Shown here: positions 18,731 to 25,944 of the stretch, piece after piece
How the letters are laid out: every line of letters begins with the position of its first letter
Numbering within the stretch: the stretch's first letter is position 1
The notes under the pieces: generated by a model
The model's database searches: none
Seen by the model: only the letters and a program-made list of their open reading frames with translations
Told to the model about the DNA's origin: nothing
NCBI RefSeq assembly: GCF_014489595.1
Contig: NZ_CP060790.1
Span: 2,976,001 to 3,040,000, forward strand
From: Paenacidovorax monticola
GTDB lineage: Bacteria > Pseudomonadota > Gammaproteobacteria > Burkholderiales > Burkholderiaceae_C
Length of the DNA: 64,000 nucleotides
Direction of reading: 5' to 3'
Made by a program: the position numbers and the translations under genes

Positions 18731-19726
18731 TCATTCCGGCGTGATCCTGGCTTCGCGCACCAGCTGGCCCCAGCGCCTGATCTCGCCGGTCACGAAGCTG
18801 CGAAAGCGCTCACCCTGCAGGGACTGGATCTGCACGCCGTTGGCGCGCAGGGCTTCCTGCACCGGCTTTTGCGCCAGCACACGCGCAAAGGCCGCTTCGA
18901 GCTCCTGAACGACGGCCGGCGGCGTGCCCCGCGGCGCGAACACGCCGGCCCAGGTCGCTGCATCGACGCCGGGCAGGCCCAGCTCGGCAAACGTGGGCAC
19001 GTCGGGCAGCGCGAAGTGCCGCTCGGGCGCGGCCACCGCCAGGGCGCGCAGCTTGCCGGCGCGCAGGTTCGGCAGTGCCACAGAAACGGTGTCGAACATC
19101 ATGTTGACGCTGCCGCCCAGCAGGTCCATGGACGCCGGGGCGCCTCCCTTGTAGGGCACGTGCATGAGCTGCACCTTGGCGGCCTTTTCAAACATCACGC
19201 CCGCCAGGTGCAGCGACGTGCCGGCGCCAGCCGAGCCGTAGGTCAGCTGGCCGGGCTCGCGCTGCGCCGCCTTGATCAGGTCCGGCACCGAGCGGGCCCC
19301 CTGGACGGCATTCACGACCAGCACATTGGGCACGGCGCCCCACAGCGAGAGGGGCTCGAAGTCGGCCACCGCGTCGTACTGCAGGTTGGCAAACAACGAC
19401 GGATTGGCGCCGTGCGTGGCCGATGTCCCGACCAGCAGCGTGTAGCCGTCCGCAGGCGCCTTGGCCACCAGGGCCGCGCCAAGGTTGCCGGCCGCACCAG
19501 GCTTGTTGTCGACGATCACGGGCTGGCCGAGCTCGCGGCCCAGCGCCTCCGCCACGGGGCGGGCCATGGCGTCAATGGCGCCGCCCGCGGCAAAGGGCAC
19601 CACCAGCCGCACCGGCTTTTGGGGGTATTTCGGCGCCTGCGCGTGCAGGCTGCCCATTGCCAAGCTGCCGGCCAACAGCGTGGCGGCACGCAGGATGCCG
19701 CGTCGGGAAAGGGTCCAGTGGGTCAT
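18731..19726 (-). CDS. Bug-family periplasmic substrate-binding protein, first gene of the lower operon
   Basis: A 331-residue TctC/Bug receptor with a twin-Arg-like signal (MTHWTLSRRGILRAATLLAG, cleavage near LHAQA). Hallmarks are YPQKPVRLVVPFAAGGAID, VDNKPGAAGNLGAA, APADGYTLLVG, GSAGAGTSLHLAG, VPYKGGAP and DVPTFAELGLPG. The ATG at 19726 was chosen because the longer open frame runs through the LysR operator. It is transcribed from the promoter facing the LysR gene, so it should be co-expressed with the lower pathway. No membrane subunits are nearby. It is a distant paralogue of the Bug gene at 12048 in the same operon. Confidence 0.88.
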   Translation of the reverse strand: MTHWTLSRRGILRAATLLAGSLAMGSLHAQAPKYPQKPVRLVVPFAAGGAIDAMARPVAEALGRELGQPVIVDNKPGAAGNLGAALVAKAPADGYTLLVGTSATHGANPSLFANLQYDAVADFEPLSLWGAVPNVLVVNAVQGARSVPDLIKAAQREPGQLTYGSAGAGTSLHLAGVMFEKAAKVQLMHVPYKGGAPASMDLLGGSVNMMFDTVSVALPNLRAGKLRALAVAAPERHFALPDVPTFAELGLPGVDAATWAGVFAPRGTPPAVVQELEAAFARVLAQKPVQEALRANGVQIQSLQGERFRSFVTGEIRRWGQLVREARITPE

Positions 19727-19815
19727 ATGTCTCCGCCTCTTGTGGTGTGCTCCGCCGTGTGGCGCACCGGGTGGCAGCCCACCGGCTTCGCCCCGTCCAC
19801 ACGGCCATGAGGGCA

Positions 19816-19845
19816 ACGATAGGCGGCCGACTCCATACTGTCCAA
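19816..19845 (-). promoter_or_regulatory. Predicted promoter of the lower meta-cleavage operon
   Basis: Reading the minus strand, TTGGAC (19845-19840) and TATCGT (19821-19816) are 18 bp apart, placing the start of transcription near 19809 and leaving about 80 bases of leader before the Bug ATG. The weak -35 is expected of a LysR-activated promoter. Confidence 0.5.
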
Positions 19846-19865
19846 TACCAAATTTTCTAGAATCA

Positions 19866-19880
19866 ATACCTTCAAGGTAT
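19866..19880. promoter_or_regulatory. LysR-type regulator binding site (T-N11-A palindrome)
   Basis: ATACCTTCAAGGTAT is a perfect 15-bp interrupted palindrome matching the T-N11-A rule. Its centre is about 64 bp upstream of the predicted start of the lower operon, the classic recognition-site position, and 26 bp before the LysR ATG, where it would also allow autorepression. A half site AATACC lies at 19845-19850, next to the -35, as an activation site would. Confidence 0.72.
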
Positions 19881-19898
19881 GGAAAAGCAGAGACACCC

Positions 19899-20804
19899 AT
19901 GGACCTGAGGCAGATGAAATACTTTTTGGCCCTGGCCCAGGAACTGCACTTCGGCCGCGCGGCGCAGCGGCTGCACATGGCCCAGCCGCCGCTCACGCGG
20001 CAGATCCGGGGGCTGGAGGAAGAGCTGGGGGCGGAGCTGTTCCTGCGCACGCCCAAGGGCGTGGAGCTGACGGCCGCGGGCCAGGCGCTGCTGGACGAAG
20101 TGCCCAACATCCTGTCGCTGGCCCAGCGCGCCAGCGAGCGCACCCGGCTGGCCGGCCAGGGGCTGATAGGCCGGCTCGACGTCGGCATCTTCGGCTCGGG
20201 CGTGCTCGACGTGATCCCGCGGCTGCTGGCGGACTTCCACCGCGAGCGCCCCGCCGTGCGCCTGGAACTGCACAACATGACCAAGGCCCAGCAGCTACAG
20301 GCCCTGCGCGAGCGCCGCATCACCGTGGGCTTCAACCGGCTGGTGCAGGCAGAGCACGGGCTGGGCGTCCAGGTCGTGCTGCGCGAGCCGCTGGTGGTCG
20401 GGCTGCCCGAGACGCACCCGCTGTGCACGCAGGCCCACGTCAGCCTGCGCGATCTCAGCGGCGAGCCCATGATCCTGTACCCCAACGCCCCCCTGCCCGG
20501 CCTGGCACAGGAGGTGGCCACCGCCTTCGCGCGCGAAGGCGCGCGGCTCGAGGTGGCGCAGGAGGTCGAGGACGTGCTGACCTGCGTGGCCCTGGTGGCC
20601 AGTGGTTTCGGCTGCTGCATCACGACCCAGTCCGCCATGAGCCTGCGCCTGCCCGGCGTGGCCTACAGGCCGCTGCGCTCGCGCCATCTGCACGATATCG
20701 CCCTGTGCTGCCTCTACCGCACCGACGACAGCTCCCCGGTGCTGGCGGCCTTCCTGCGGGTCGTGCAGTCCTTCGCCGCCCGGCAAGGCGCCAGGGCCGC
20801 ATGA
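19899..20804 (+). CDS. LysR-family regulator of the lower phenol pathway (AphT-like)
   Basis: A 301-residue LysR activator. The N-terminal winged helix has MDLRQMKYFLALAQELHFGRAAQRLHMAQPPLTRQIRGLEEELG; the C-terminal periplasmic-binding-like domain runs from about residue 90. The ATG at 19899 follows the palindromic operator by 18 bp. It is divergent from the bug-cmd-dmpCEFGH-bug-dmpI operon and convergent with dmpD. A LysR gene in this relation to meta-cleavage genes is known in Comamonas testosteroni (aphT). The inducer is probably a pathway intermediate, by analogy. Confidence 0.88.
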   Translation: MDLRQMKYFLALAQELHFGRAAQRLHMAQPPLTRQIRGLEEELGAELFLRTPKGVELTAAGQALLDEVPNILSLAQRASERTRLAGQGLIGRLDVGIFGSGVLDVIPRLLADFHRERPAVRLELHNMTKAQQLQALRERRITVGFNRLVQAEHGLGVQVVLREPLVVGLPETHPLCTQAHVSLRDLSGEPMILYPNAPLPGLAQEVATAFAREGARLEVAQEVEDVLTCVALVASGFGCCITTQSAMSLRLPGVAYRPLRSRHLHDIALCCLYRTDDSSPVLAAFLRVVQSFAARQGARAA

Positions 20805-20851
20805 AGCACGCCGCGGTGCCAGCGTGGGGGTGTTGCGAGGCATCCATGCGC

Positions 20852-21712
20852 TCACCCCTCGGCGGCTTCGGCCAGGAAGTCGCCGACCAGCCTAGCAAAG
20901 CGTGCCGCATGCTCGATCTGCGTCCAGTGGCCGCAGCGGCCATACACATGCAACTGCGCTTTCGCGATCCATTCGGCCAGCGTGTAGGCGTTGGACAGCG
21001 GGATCACCCGGTCCTCCCGGCCATGCACGATCAGGGTCTCGTGCGGAAGGCGGCGGATGTCCTGCTCCGCGCTCGCCAGCGCATCGACCCAGCGCTGGCG
21101 CGGCGCGGGGAACATCGCCGCGAAAGACTCCTGGAAACCCGGGCGGATGCTGGCCTCGTAACGCAGCCGCGCCAACTCGTCGTTCACCAGCGCGCGGTCC
21201 CAGGCGAAGCAGTCCATGATCGCGCGCATGTTCTCGAATGACGGGGTGTAGCCCCAGACCGCATCCAGCCCCGGAGTGATACGGAACGGCACGCCCACGC
21301 TGCCCATCAGCACCAGGCGGCGCACCCGACCAGGGTGGCGGATCGCCAACGCCAGCGCCAGCCCGCCCCCAAACGAGTTGCCCACGAGATCCGTGCGCTC
21401 GATGCCCAGCGCGTCGAGCAGGCCCACGGCCTGGCGCACCCAGGCGTCCATGCCGTAGACGAAACCGTCAGGACGCTCGCTGTAGCCGAAACCCACCATG
21501 TCGGGCGCGATCACGCGTGCGCGCTCGGACAGCGCGGGCATCACGAGCCGCCAGTTGGCCCAGGCCGAGACACCCGGGCCCGAGCCATGGATCAGCAGCA
21601 CCGGATCGCCGCTGCCCACATCGTGGTAGTTGGTGCGGATGCCGTCCGCCACAATGGTGTGCGCGACTTCCGGGTTGTGTGGTGCCCGGCGGTGAGGATG
21701 GGGGATAGACAT
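20852..21712 (-). CDS. dmpD: 2-hydroxymuconic semialdehyde hydrolase
   Basis: Alpha/beta hydrolase that cleaves the C-C bond of 2-hydroxymuconic semialdehyde to formate and 2-hydroxypentadienoate, the hydrolytic branch. The 286-residue protein has the oxyanion segment IHGSGPGVSAWANW, nucleophile Ser113 in LVGNSFGGGLAL, Asp232 in HGREDRVIPL and His260 in YGRCGHWTQIEHA. It is the last gene of the upper operon, three bases after the GlcG-like gene, and is convergent with the LysR gene. Confidence 0.94.
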   Translation of the reverse strand: MSIPHPHRRAPHNPEVAHTIVADGIRTNYHDVGSGDPVLLIHGSGPGVSAWANWRLVMPALSERARVIAPDMVGFGYSERPDGFVYGMDAWVRQAVGLLDALGIERTDLVGNSFGGGLALALAIRHPGRVRRLVLMGSVGVPFRITPGLDAVWGYTPSFENMRAIMDCFAWDRALVNDELARLRYEASIRPGFQESFAAMFPAPRQRWVDALASAEQDIRRLPHETLIVHGREDRVIPLSNAYTLAEWIAKAQLHVYGRCGHWTQIEHAARFARLVGDFLAEAAEG

Positions 21713-21715
21713 TTT

Positions 21716-22231
21716 TCAGCTCCGCAGGGGTCGCTCCGATACGGGGAGCGCATCGGCCCGGTCCGGCCCATCAGGCACGAGGCCCAGGGCCCGCAGGCCG
21801 GCCTGGGCGATCGCTTCGTCCTGTGCCTCGCTGCCGCCGGACACGCCGATGCCGCCGATGCGCGCGCCGCCCTCCACGATCGGCAGCCCGCCGCCGAAGG
21901 CCACGAAGCGCGGGCGCAGCACCAGGCCCTGGCGCACGGCCTCGGAGTGCGAGGCCAGCGCCGCGTGCCATGCGCCCGTGGGCAGGCCGAAACTCGCGGC
22001 CGTGTAGGCCTTGTCGTTGGCGATGTCCACCGAGTGCAGCGGCGCTCCGGTCATGCGCACGAAGGCGGCGGGCACGCCGGCCGCATCGACCACCGCCACG
22101 TTGACGCGCACGCCCAGCGCCGTGGCGTGCCGCACTGCGGCCTCCACGGCGCGCAGCGCGGCCGGTGCGTCGATGACGGGCTGGGCCACGCTGAGCGTGG
22201 CGGCGGAGGTGCGCGGCATGCGGCCCTGCAT
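21716..22231 (-). CDS. GlcG/HbpS-family protein (DUF336)
   Basis: A 171-residue protein of the GlcG/HbpS family, whose members bind haem, corrinoid or small ligands or act as enzymes. Typical sequence is LRAVEAAVRHATALGVRVNVAVVDAAG, FVRMTGAPLHSVDIANDKAYTA, and the glycine-rich FGGGLPIVEGGARIGGIGVSGGSEAQDEAIA. The start at 22231 overlaps the preceding stop by one base (TGATG) with GAAGG eight bases upstream; an internal ATG at 22219 is possible. Such genes recur in meta-cleavage operons (orfX type) without an assigned reaction. The co-transcription suggests a role in phenol catabolism. Confidence 0.82.
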   Translation of the reverse strand: MQGRMPRTSAATLSVAQPVIDAPAALRAVEAAVRHATALGVRVNVAVVDAAGVPAAFVRMTGAPLHSVDIANDKAYTAASFGLPTGAWHAALASHSEAVRQGLVLRPRFVAFGGGLPIVEGGARIGGIGVSGGSEAQDEAIAQAGLRALGLVPDGPDRADALPVSERPLRS

Positions 22232-23121
22232 CAGAAGGCCTTCACGAGCGTGAAGCGCAGCAGCGAGCCCTTGGGCTGCGCGCCCGTGCCCGCCTCGGCG
22301 CGCAGCTCCTGGTAGAGCGCGCCCTTGAGGAACAGGGCCGCGCCGGGCACGGGGTAGACCAGCTCGGCACCCAGCGCATGGCGGGATGCGCGGTGCGTGC
22401 TCGCGCCCGGGCCGCTGTCGTCGCTGGTCTGCCACTGGCTGTAGCCCACCAGGCCCGCCTGCCAGGCGCCGAAGGACTTGCCCAGGCCCCATTCGAGCGT
22501 GACCTGGTTGCCCGGGCGGAAGCCCGCGTCGGTCTTGCCGTTGCGCTCGAAGCGCATCAGCGCGGACCCCGAGACGGTCTTGGCCCCGTCGAAGTAGTAG
22601 GTCAGCCCGCCCGTGAGCATGGTGCTTTGGAAGCCCTTGCCCGGCGATGCGGGGTGGCCCGTGCTGCCCGAGTCCACCCAGACGCCGGCCGCCGCCACCG
22701 CGTCCCACTGCGGGCCGTGCCAGCCCAGCACCAGCGGGCCCAGGTACACGTCGCCTACGCCCGAGCGGGTGTCGGAGATGCCGGCGGCGTTCACCGTGAG
22801 CGAGGTGCGCATCACGGGCACGATGGCCTCCATGCCGTAGTCGGCGCCCAGCAGCTGGTGCGGCGTGATCCACACGAAGCGGTTGGCCAGGGCCGTGACG
22901 GTGCCTCGGTTGTGGCCCGGCAGGTTGTCGCTGGTGCCAGGCGCACGGAAGCGGTCCATCTGGTAGTTGACGAGGTAGCCCAGGTAGTAGACGCCGGGCG
23001 GCGGCACGCTCGCCGCCTGCAGGCCCTCCACACCGGGTACGTAGTGGCCGTCGGCCCGTGCGGCCGGGCCGGCCAGCGCGCCCGCCAGGGCGAGCACGGC
23101 GATTGCCATGTGCTTGTGCAT
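22231..23121 (-). CDS. Outer-membrane protein of the MetA-pathway/phenol degradation family
   Basis: A predicted beta-barrel channel of the Phenol_MetA_deg type, thought to help aromatic substrates cross the outer membrane. I start at 23121 (MHKHMAIAVLALAGALAGPAARA, a good signal peptide) because AAGGACC lies about six bases upstream. The in-frame ATG at 23151 follows the dmpB stop directly with no ribosome site. The body has alternating strands ending in aromatic residues (VYYLGYLVNYQMDRF, YLGPLVLGWHG, TMLTGGLTYYF) and terminates LLRFTLVKAF, with Phe as the last residue, as for barrel assembly. It lies between dmpB and the GlcG-like gene. Confidence 0.84.
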   Translation of the reverse strand: MHKHMAIAVLALAGALAGPAARADGHYVPGVEGLQAASVPPPGVYYLGYLVNYQMDRFRAPGTSDNLPGHNRGTVTALANRFVWITPHQLLGADYGMEAIVPVMRTSLTVNAAGISDTRSGVGDVYLGPLVLGWHGPQWDAVAAAGVWVDSGSTGHPASPGKGFQSTMLTGGLTYYFDGAKTVSGSALMRFERNGKTDAGFRPGNQVTLEWGLGKSFGAWQAGLVGYSQWQTSDDSGPGASTHRASRHALGAELVYPVPGAALFLKGALYQELRAEAGTGAQPKGSLLRFTLVKAF

Positions 23122-23154
23122 GCTGTGGTCCTTGTCCTTGGGGTGCGCCATGGC

Positions 23155-24099
23155 TCAGGTGTAGACGTCCGTGAAGGACGGCACGAGATCACCCGTGTGG
23201 TAGAAGATGCCGCTGCCCAGCTTGTCCTCGCTCCAGGTCGTCACGGGGCGGTCGGGCTGCGCGAGGTAGCCCAGGCCCGCGAAGGTCTCGTTGCGGTTGC
23301 CGCTGGGGTCGAAGAAATAGATGGTCTCGCCGCGCGTGATGCCGTGGCGCGTGGGCGCCACGTCGATGCGCACCTTGTTCTTGGCCATCACGTCGGCGGC
23401 CTTGAGCACGTCGTGCCACGAGTCGAGGAAGAACGCGATGTGGTGCAGGCCGCTGCGCGGCCCGCCCACGAAGGCGATGTCGTGCGGCGTGGTGGTGCGC
23501 GCCATCCAGGTCGCGGCCTGGATGCTGCCGCCGGGGCCCACGAGCACCTGCTCGGTGAGGAAGAAGTCCAGCGCCTCGGCCATGAAGCGCGTGTTGTCCG
23601 CCACGGTGTTGACGCCCGCCTCGGGGTTCATCTCGCACATCAGCAGCGCATGGTCGAGCCAGTGCGCACCCGCGCCGCGGATGCCGTCGGGCCAGGGGTC
23701 GGGGTTCACCGTGCCCACGTCCGTTCCCACATACTCCTTGTGCGCGTACAGGCGCATCTCGTGCCCGCTGGGCAGCTTGAACTGCAGCATGCGGCCCACG
23801 GCGGGCAGCGTACCCTCGGGCAGCACCGTGGTCCGGATGCCCCAGGCCTCGATGCGGGCCTGCAGCGCGTCGAGGTCGGCATCGTCCTTGACCTTGTAGG
23901 CCACGTGGTTCAGGCCGGCCTGGTCCGACGGCGTGAGGATGAGCGAGAACTTGTCCCACTCGTCCCAGCACTTGAGGTACACGTTGCCGGCCTTGTCCTG
24001 CATCGTGGTCTTCATGCCCAGCACTTTCTCGTAGTGGTGCACGGCGGCGGCCATGTCCATCACTCTCAGGCTCGCGTGGCCTATGCGTAGTACGCCCAT
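23155..24099 (-). CDS. dmpB: Catechol 2,3-dioxygenase
   Basis: Extradiol ring-cleavage enzyme that converts catechol to 2-hydroxymuconic semialdehyde using Fe(II) and O2. The 314-residue type I, two-domain vicinal-oxygen-chelate protein has its iron ligands at His150 (HWLDHALLM), His219/220 (GLHHIAFFL) and Glu271 (GNRNETFAG); the acid-base His251 is in PTRHGITRG. Its ribosome site AAGGAG lies in the last codons of dmpQ, one base apart, so the two are coupled. Fourth step of the upper operon. Confidence 0.96.
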   Translation of the reverse strand: MGVLRIGHASLRVMDMAAAVHHYEKVLGMKTTMQDKAGNVYLKCWDEWDKFSLILTPSDQAGLNHVAYKVKDDADLDALQARIEAWGIRTTVLPEGTLPAVGRMLQFKLPSGHEMRLYAHKEYVGTDVGTVNPDPWPDGIRGAGAHWLDHALLMCEMNPEAGVNTVADNTRFMAEALDFFLTEQVLVGPGGSIQAATWMARTTTPHDIAFVGGPRSGLHHIAFFLDSWHDVLKAADVMAKNKVRIDVAPTRHGITRGETIYFFDPSGNRNETFAGLGYLAQPDRPVTTWSEDKLGSGIFYHTGDLVPSFTDVYT

Positions 24100-24100
24100 G

Positions 24101-24496
24101 TCATGTCTCCTTGGTGGGTGGGGTCGTCAATGAAAGGGAAGCGGGTGCTGCGTTGGCGCCCGCGCGAAGGGAAGGGTTGGAAAAAGGCCTCGCCAGGCGC
24201 GCGCTGACCTCCAGCCGCACTGGCGCCGTGGGCGCCACGCGGCAGGCCAGCGTGTAGCCCTGGGCCTCTTCGTCGGCGCTCACGTGGGCGCGGCTCACGG
24301 GGCCCAGCGGCTGCACGCCGCCCTCGACGATGCGCACCTTGCACACGCCGCAGCCGCCGTTCACGCAGCCCACGGGAATGCCTTTGCGGCCCAGACGCAG
24401 CATCCCCTTGAGCAGGCTTTCGTCGGTGGCGCAGGCATAGCAGTCGCCCGTCTGCGCGACCTGCACGTTCACCGTGGGGCGTTGGTTCATCCACAT
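24101..24496 (-). CDS. dmpQ: Plant-type 2Fe-2S ferredoxin that reactivates catechol 2,3-dioxygenase
   Basis: XylT/DmpQ-type ferredoxin that reduces inactive Fe(III) in catechol 2,3-dioxygenase. The 131-residue protein has cluster cysteines C44, C49, C52 and C85 ([10 protein letters not shown] and LAC). Starts at 24496 (MWMNQ) or 24490 (MNQRP) are both possible. The C-terminal 30 residues ([20 protein letters not shown]) are low-complexity and longer than in classical family members. This tail carries the dmpB ribosome site. It lies between dmpP and dmpB, the standard place. Confidence 0.93.
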   Translation of the reverse strand: MWMNQRPTVNVQVAQTGDCYACATDESLLKGMLRLGRKGIPVGCVNGGCGVCKVRIVEGGVQPLGPVSRAHVSADEEAQGYTLACRVAPTAPVRLEVSARLARPFSNPSLRAGANAAPASLSLTTPPTKET

Positions 24497-24509
24497 GGCG
24501 GTGGCCTCG

Positions 24510-25574
24510 CTACACGCGCTTGAACAGCGGGCTGCGCGCGCCCTGTGCATCGGCGGCCGAGAGGAATTTCTCGGTGTAGATGTCGCGCTCGAACAGCCGG
24601 CCCTGCATCAGCGTGGCGATGCAGGCCTCGACCATGGGCGGCGGACCGCACAGGTAGGCCTTGTGGCCCGCGAAGCTGCCGCCGAAGTGCGCCTGCACGG
24701 CCTCGTGCACGAAGCCGCGCGCGCCGTCCCAGGCCGAGCCCTCGGGCTCGGCCGAGAGCGCGGGCACATAGGTGAACCGCGGGTGCTGCCGCGCGAGCGC
24801 GCGGAACTCCGCGTCGTAGTACAGCTCCTCGCGCGAACGCTGGCCGTATACGAGCGTGATGGGTTCGTCGCCCCCCTCTTCCAGCAGCGCATGGATCATG
24901 GAACGCGGGCTGGACAGCCCCGAGCCGCCCGCGAGGAACAGCAGGGGCAGCCGGGCCGAGCGCCGCACGAAGAAGCGGCCATAGGGGCCCGCCAGGCGCA
25001 GCCGCGCGCCCTCCTGCAGCTGCTCGTGCAGCCAGGTGGTGCCGGCGCCGCCGGGCACGTGGCGCACGTTGAGTTCGATGCGGGCGCACTCGCCGTTCGC
25101 ATCGGGCGCATTGGCGATCGAGAAAGCCCGGCTCTGCCCCAGGCCCGGTATTTCGAGCTGCACATACTGCCCCGCCTGGAAGCGGATGGGCTTGTCCAGC
25201 CGCAGGTGCAGCGCCTTGATGGTGGGCGTGAGGCGCTCGATGCGCTCCACCGTGGCCGCGAAGTCGCGCACGGGGATGACCTCCGCGTCGGGCTCCTCGT
25301 CGATGTCGGCCTCGATGGTCGCATCGCACTGCAGCGTGGCGCAGCAGGCCAGCGTCTTGCCGTCGTCGCGCTCGAAGTCCATGAGCGCGAACGGATTGGC
25401 CGCGCCATGGTCCACATCGCCACCGCAGACCTGCACCTTGCAGGTGCCGCACAGGCCGTGGCCGCAGGCGTGCGGCAGGTAGATGCCCTGGCGCAGCGCC
25501 GCGTCGAGCAGGGTCTGCCCCTCCTCCACGTCGATGGTGGCGCCCAGGGGCTCGATGGTGAGCTGGTAGCTCAT
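24510..25574 (-). CDS. dmpP: Phenol hydroxylase reductase component P5
   Basis: NADH reductase that passes electrons to the di-iron oxygenase. Of 354 residues, the N-terminus is a 2Fe-2S domain with C37, C42, C45 and C77 (HACGHGLCGTC, TLACC). An FAD domain follows with the RAFSIAN motif (RxYS type), then an NAD domain with FLAGGSGLSSPRSM and YLCGPPPMVEA. It is followed by dmpQ and preceded by dmpO (13 bp). Full length and typical. Confidence 0.96.
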   Translation of the reverse strand: MSYQLTIEPLGATIDVEEGQTLLDAALRQGIYLPHACGHGLCGTCKVQVCGGDVDHGAANPFALMDFERDDGKTLACCATLQCDATIEADIDEEPDAEVIPVRDFAATVERIERLTPTIKALHLRLDKPIRFQAGQYVQLEIPGLGQSRAFSIANAPDANGECARIELNVRHVPGGAGTTWLHEQLQEGARLRLAGPYGRFFVRRSARLPLLFLAGGSGLSSPRSMIHALLEEGGDEPITLVYGQRSREELYYDAEFRALARQHPRFTYVPALSAEPEGSAWDGARGFVHEAVQAHFGGSFAGHKAYLCGPPPMVEACIATLMQGRLFERDIYTEKFLSAADAQGARSPLFKRV

Positions 25575-25587
25575 GGCATGCCCCGGC

Positions 25588-25944
25588 TCAGGCGCAGGAG
25601 CCCGCGATGCCCGTGAGCCCCGGCGTGCGCAGGCGGATCACATCCTTGTGGCCCAGGCCGTTGTCGGCCAGGCTCTTGGCGGGGTCGGGCTGCCAGGGCT
25701 GGCCCGACTTGAGCCACTCGGCGCGGCTCCAGTCGATGCGCGCGAAGTCCGGGTGCGCGCCGAACACGCCCGGCAGCACCTGCGTGGCGAGCGCGCCGAA
25801 GAGCATGTCGGGCGGCAGCGGAAGGCAGAACGGCGCGCAGAACATCAGATGGTCCTCCCAGCCGATGTAGAGCAGCGGCGCGGGAAAGTTGCCGCGCACG
25901 TCCTTGGCCGGAAAGTCGTAGGGCTGCAGGGCGACGGTGCTCAT
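25588..25944 (-). CDS. dmpO: Phenol hydroxylase component P4
   Basis: Small gamma subunit (118 residues) of the multicomponent phenol hydroxylase. It has the characteristic YDFPAKDVRGNFPAPLLYIGWEDHLMFCAPFCLPLPPDMLFGAL at residues 9-52 and the C-terminal half GHKDVIRLRTPGLTGI. The ATG at 25944 overlaps the dmpN stop as ATGA, indicating translational coupling and equal subunit synthesis. Confidence 0.94.
   Translation of the reverse strand: MSTVALQPYDFPAKDVRGNFPAPLLYIGWEDHLMFCAPFCLPLPPDMLFGALATQVLPGVFGAHPDFARIDWSRAEWLKSGQPWQPDPAKSLADNGLGHKDVIRLRTPGLTGIAGSCA

Noticed and set aside
22231..23151. ATG at 23151 as start of the MetA_deg gene
   Set aside because: It follows the dmpB stop directly with no ribosome site and would put a charged stretch before the signal peptide; 23121 has AAGGACC and a clean signal.
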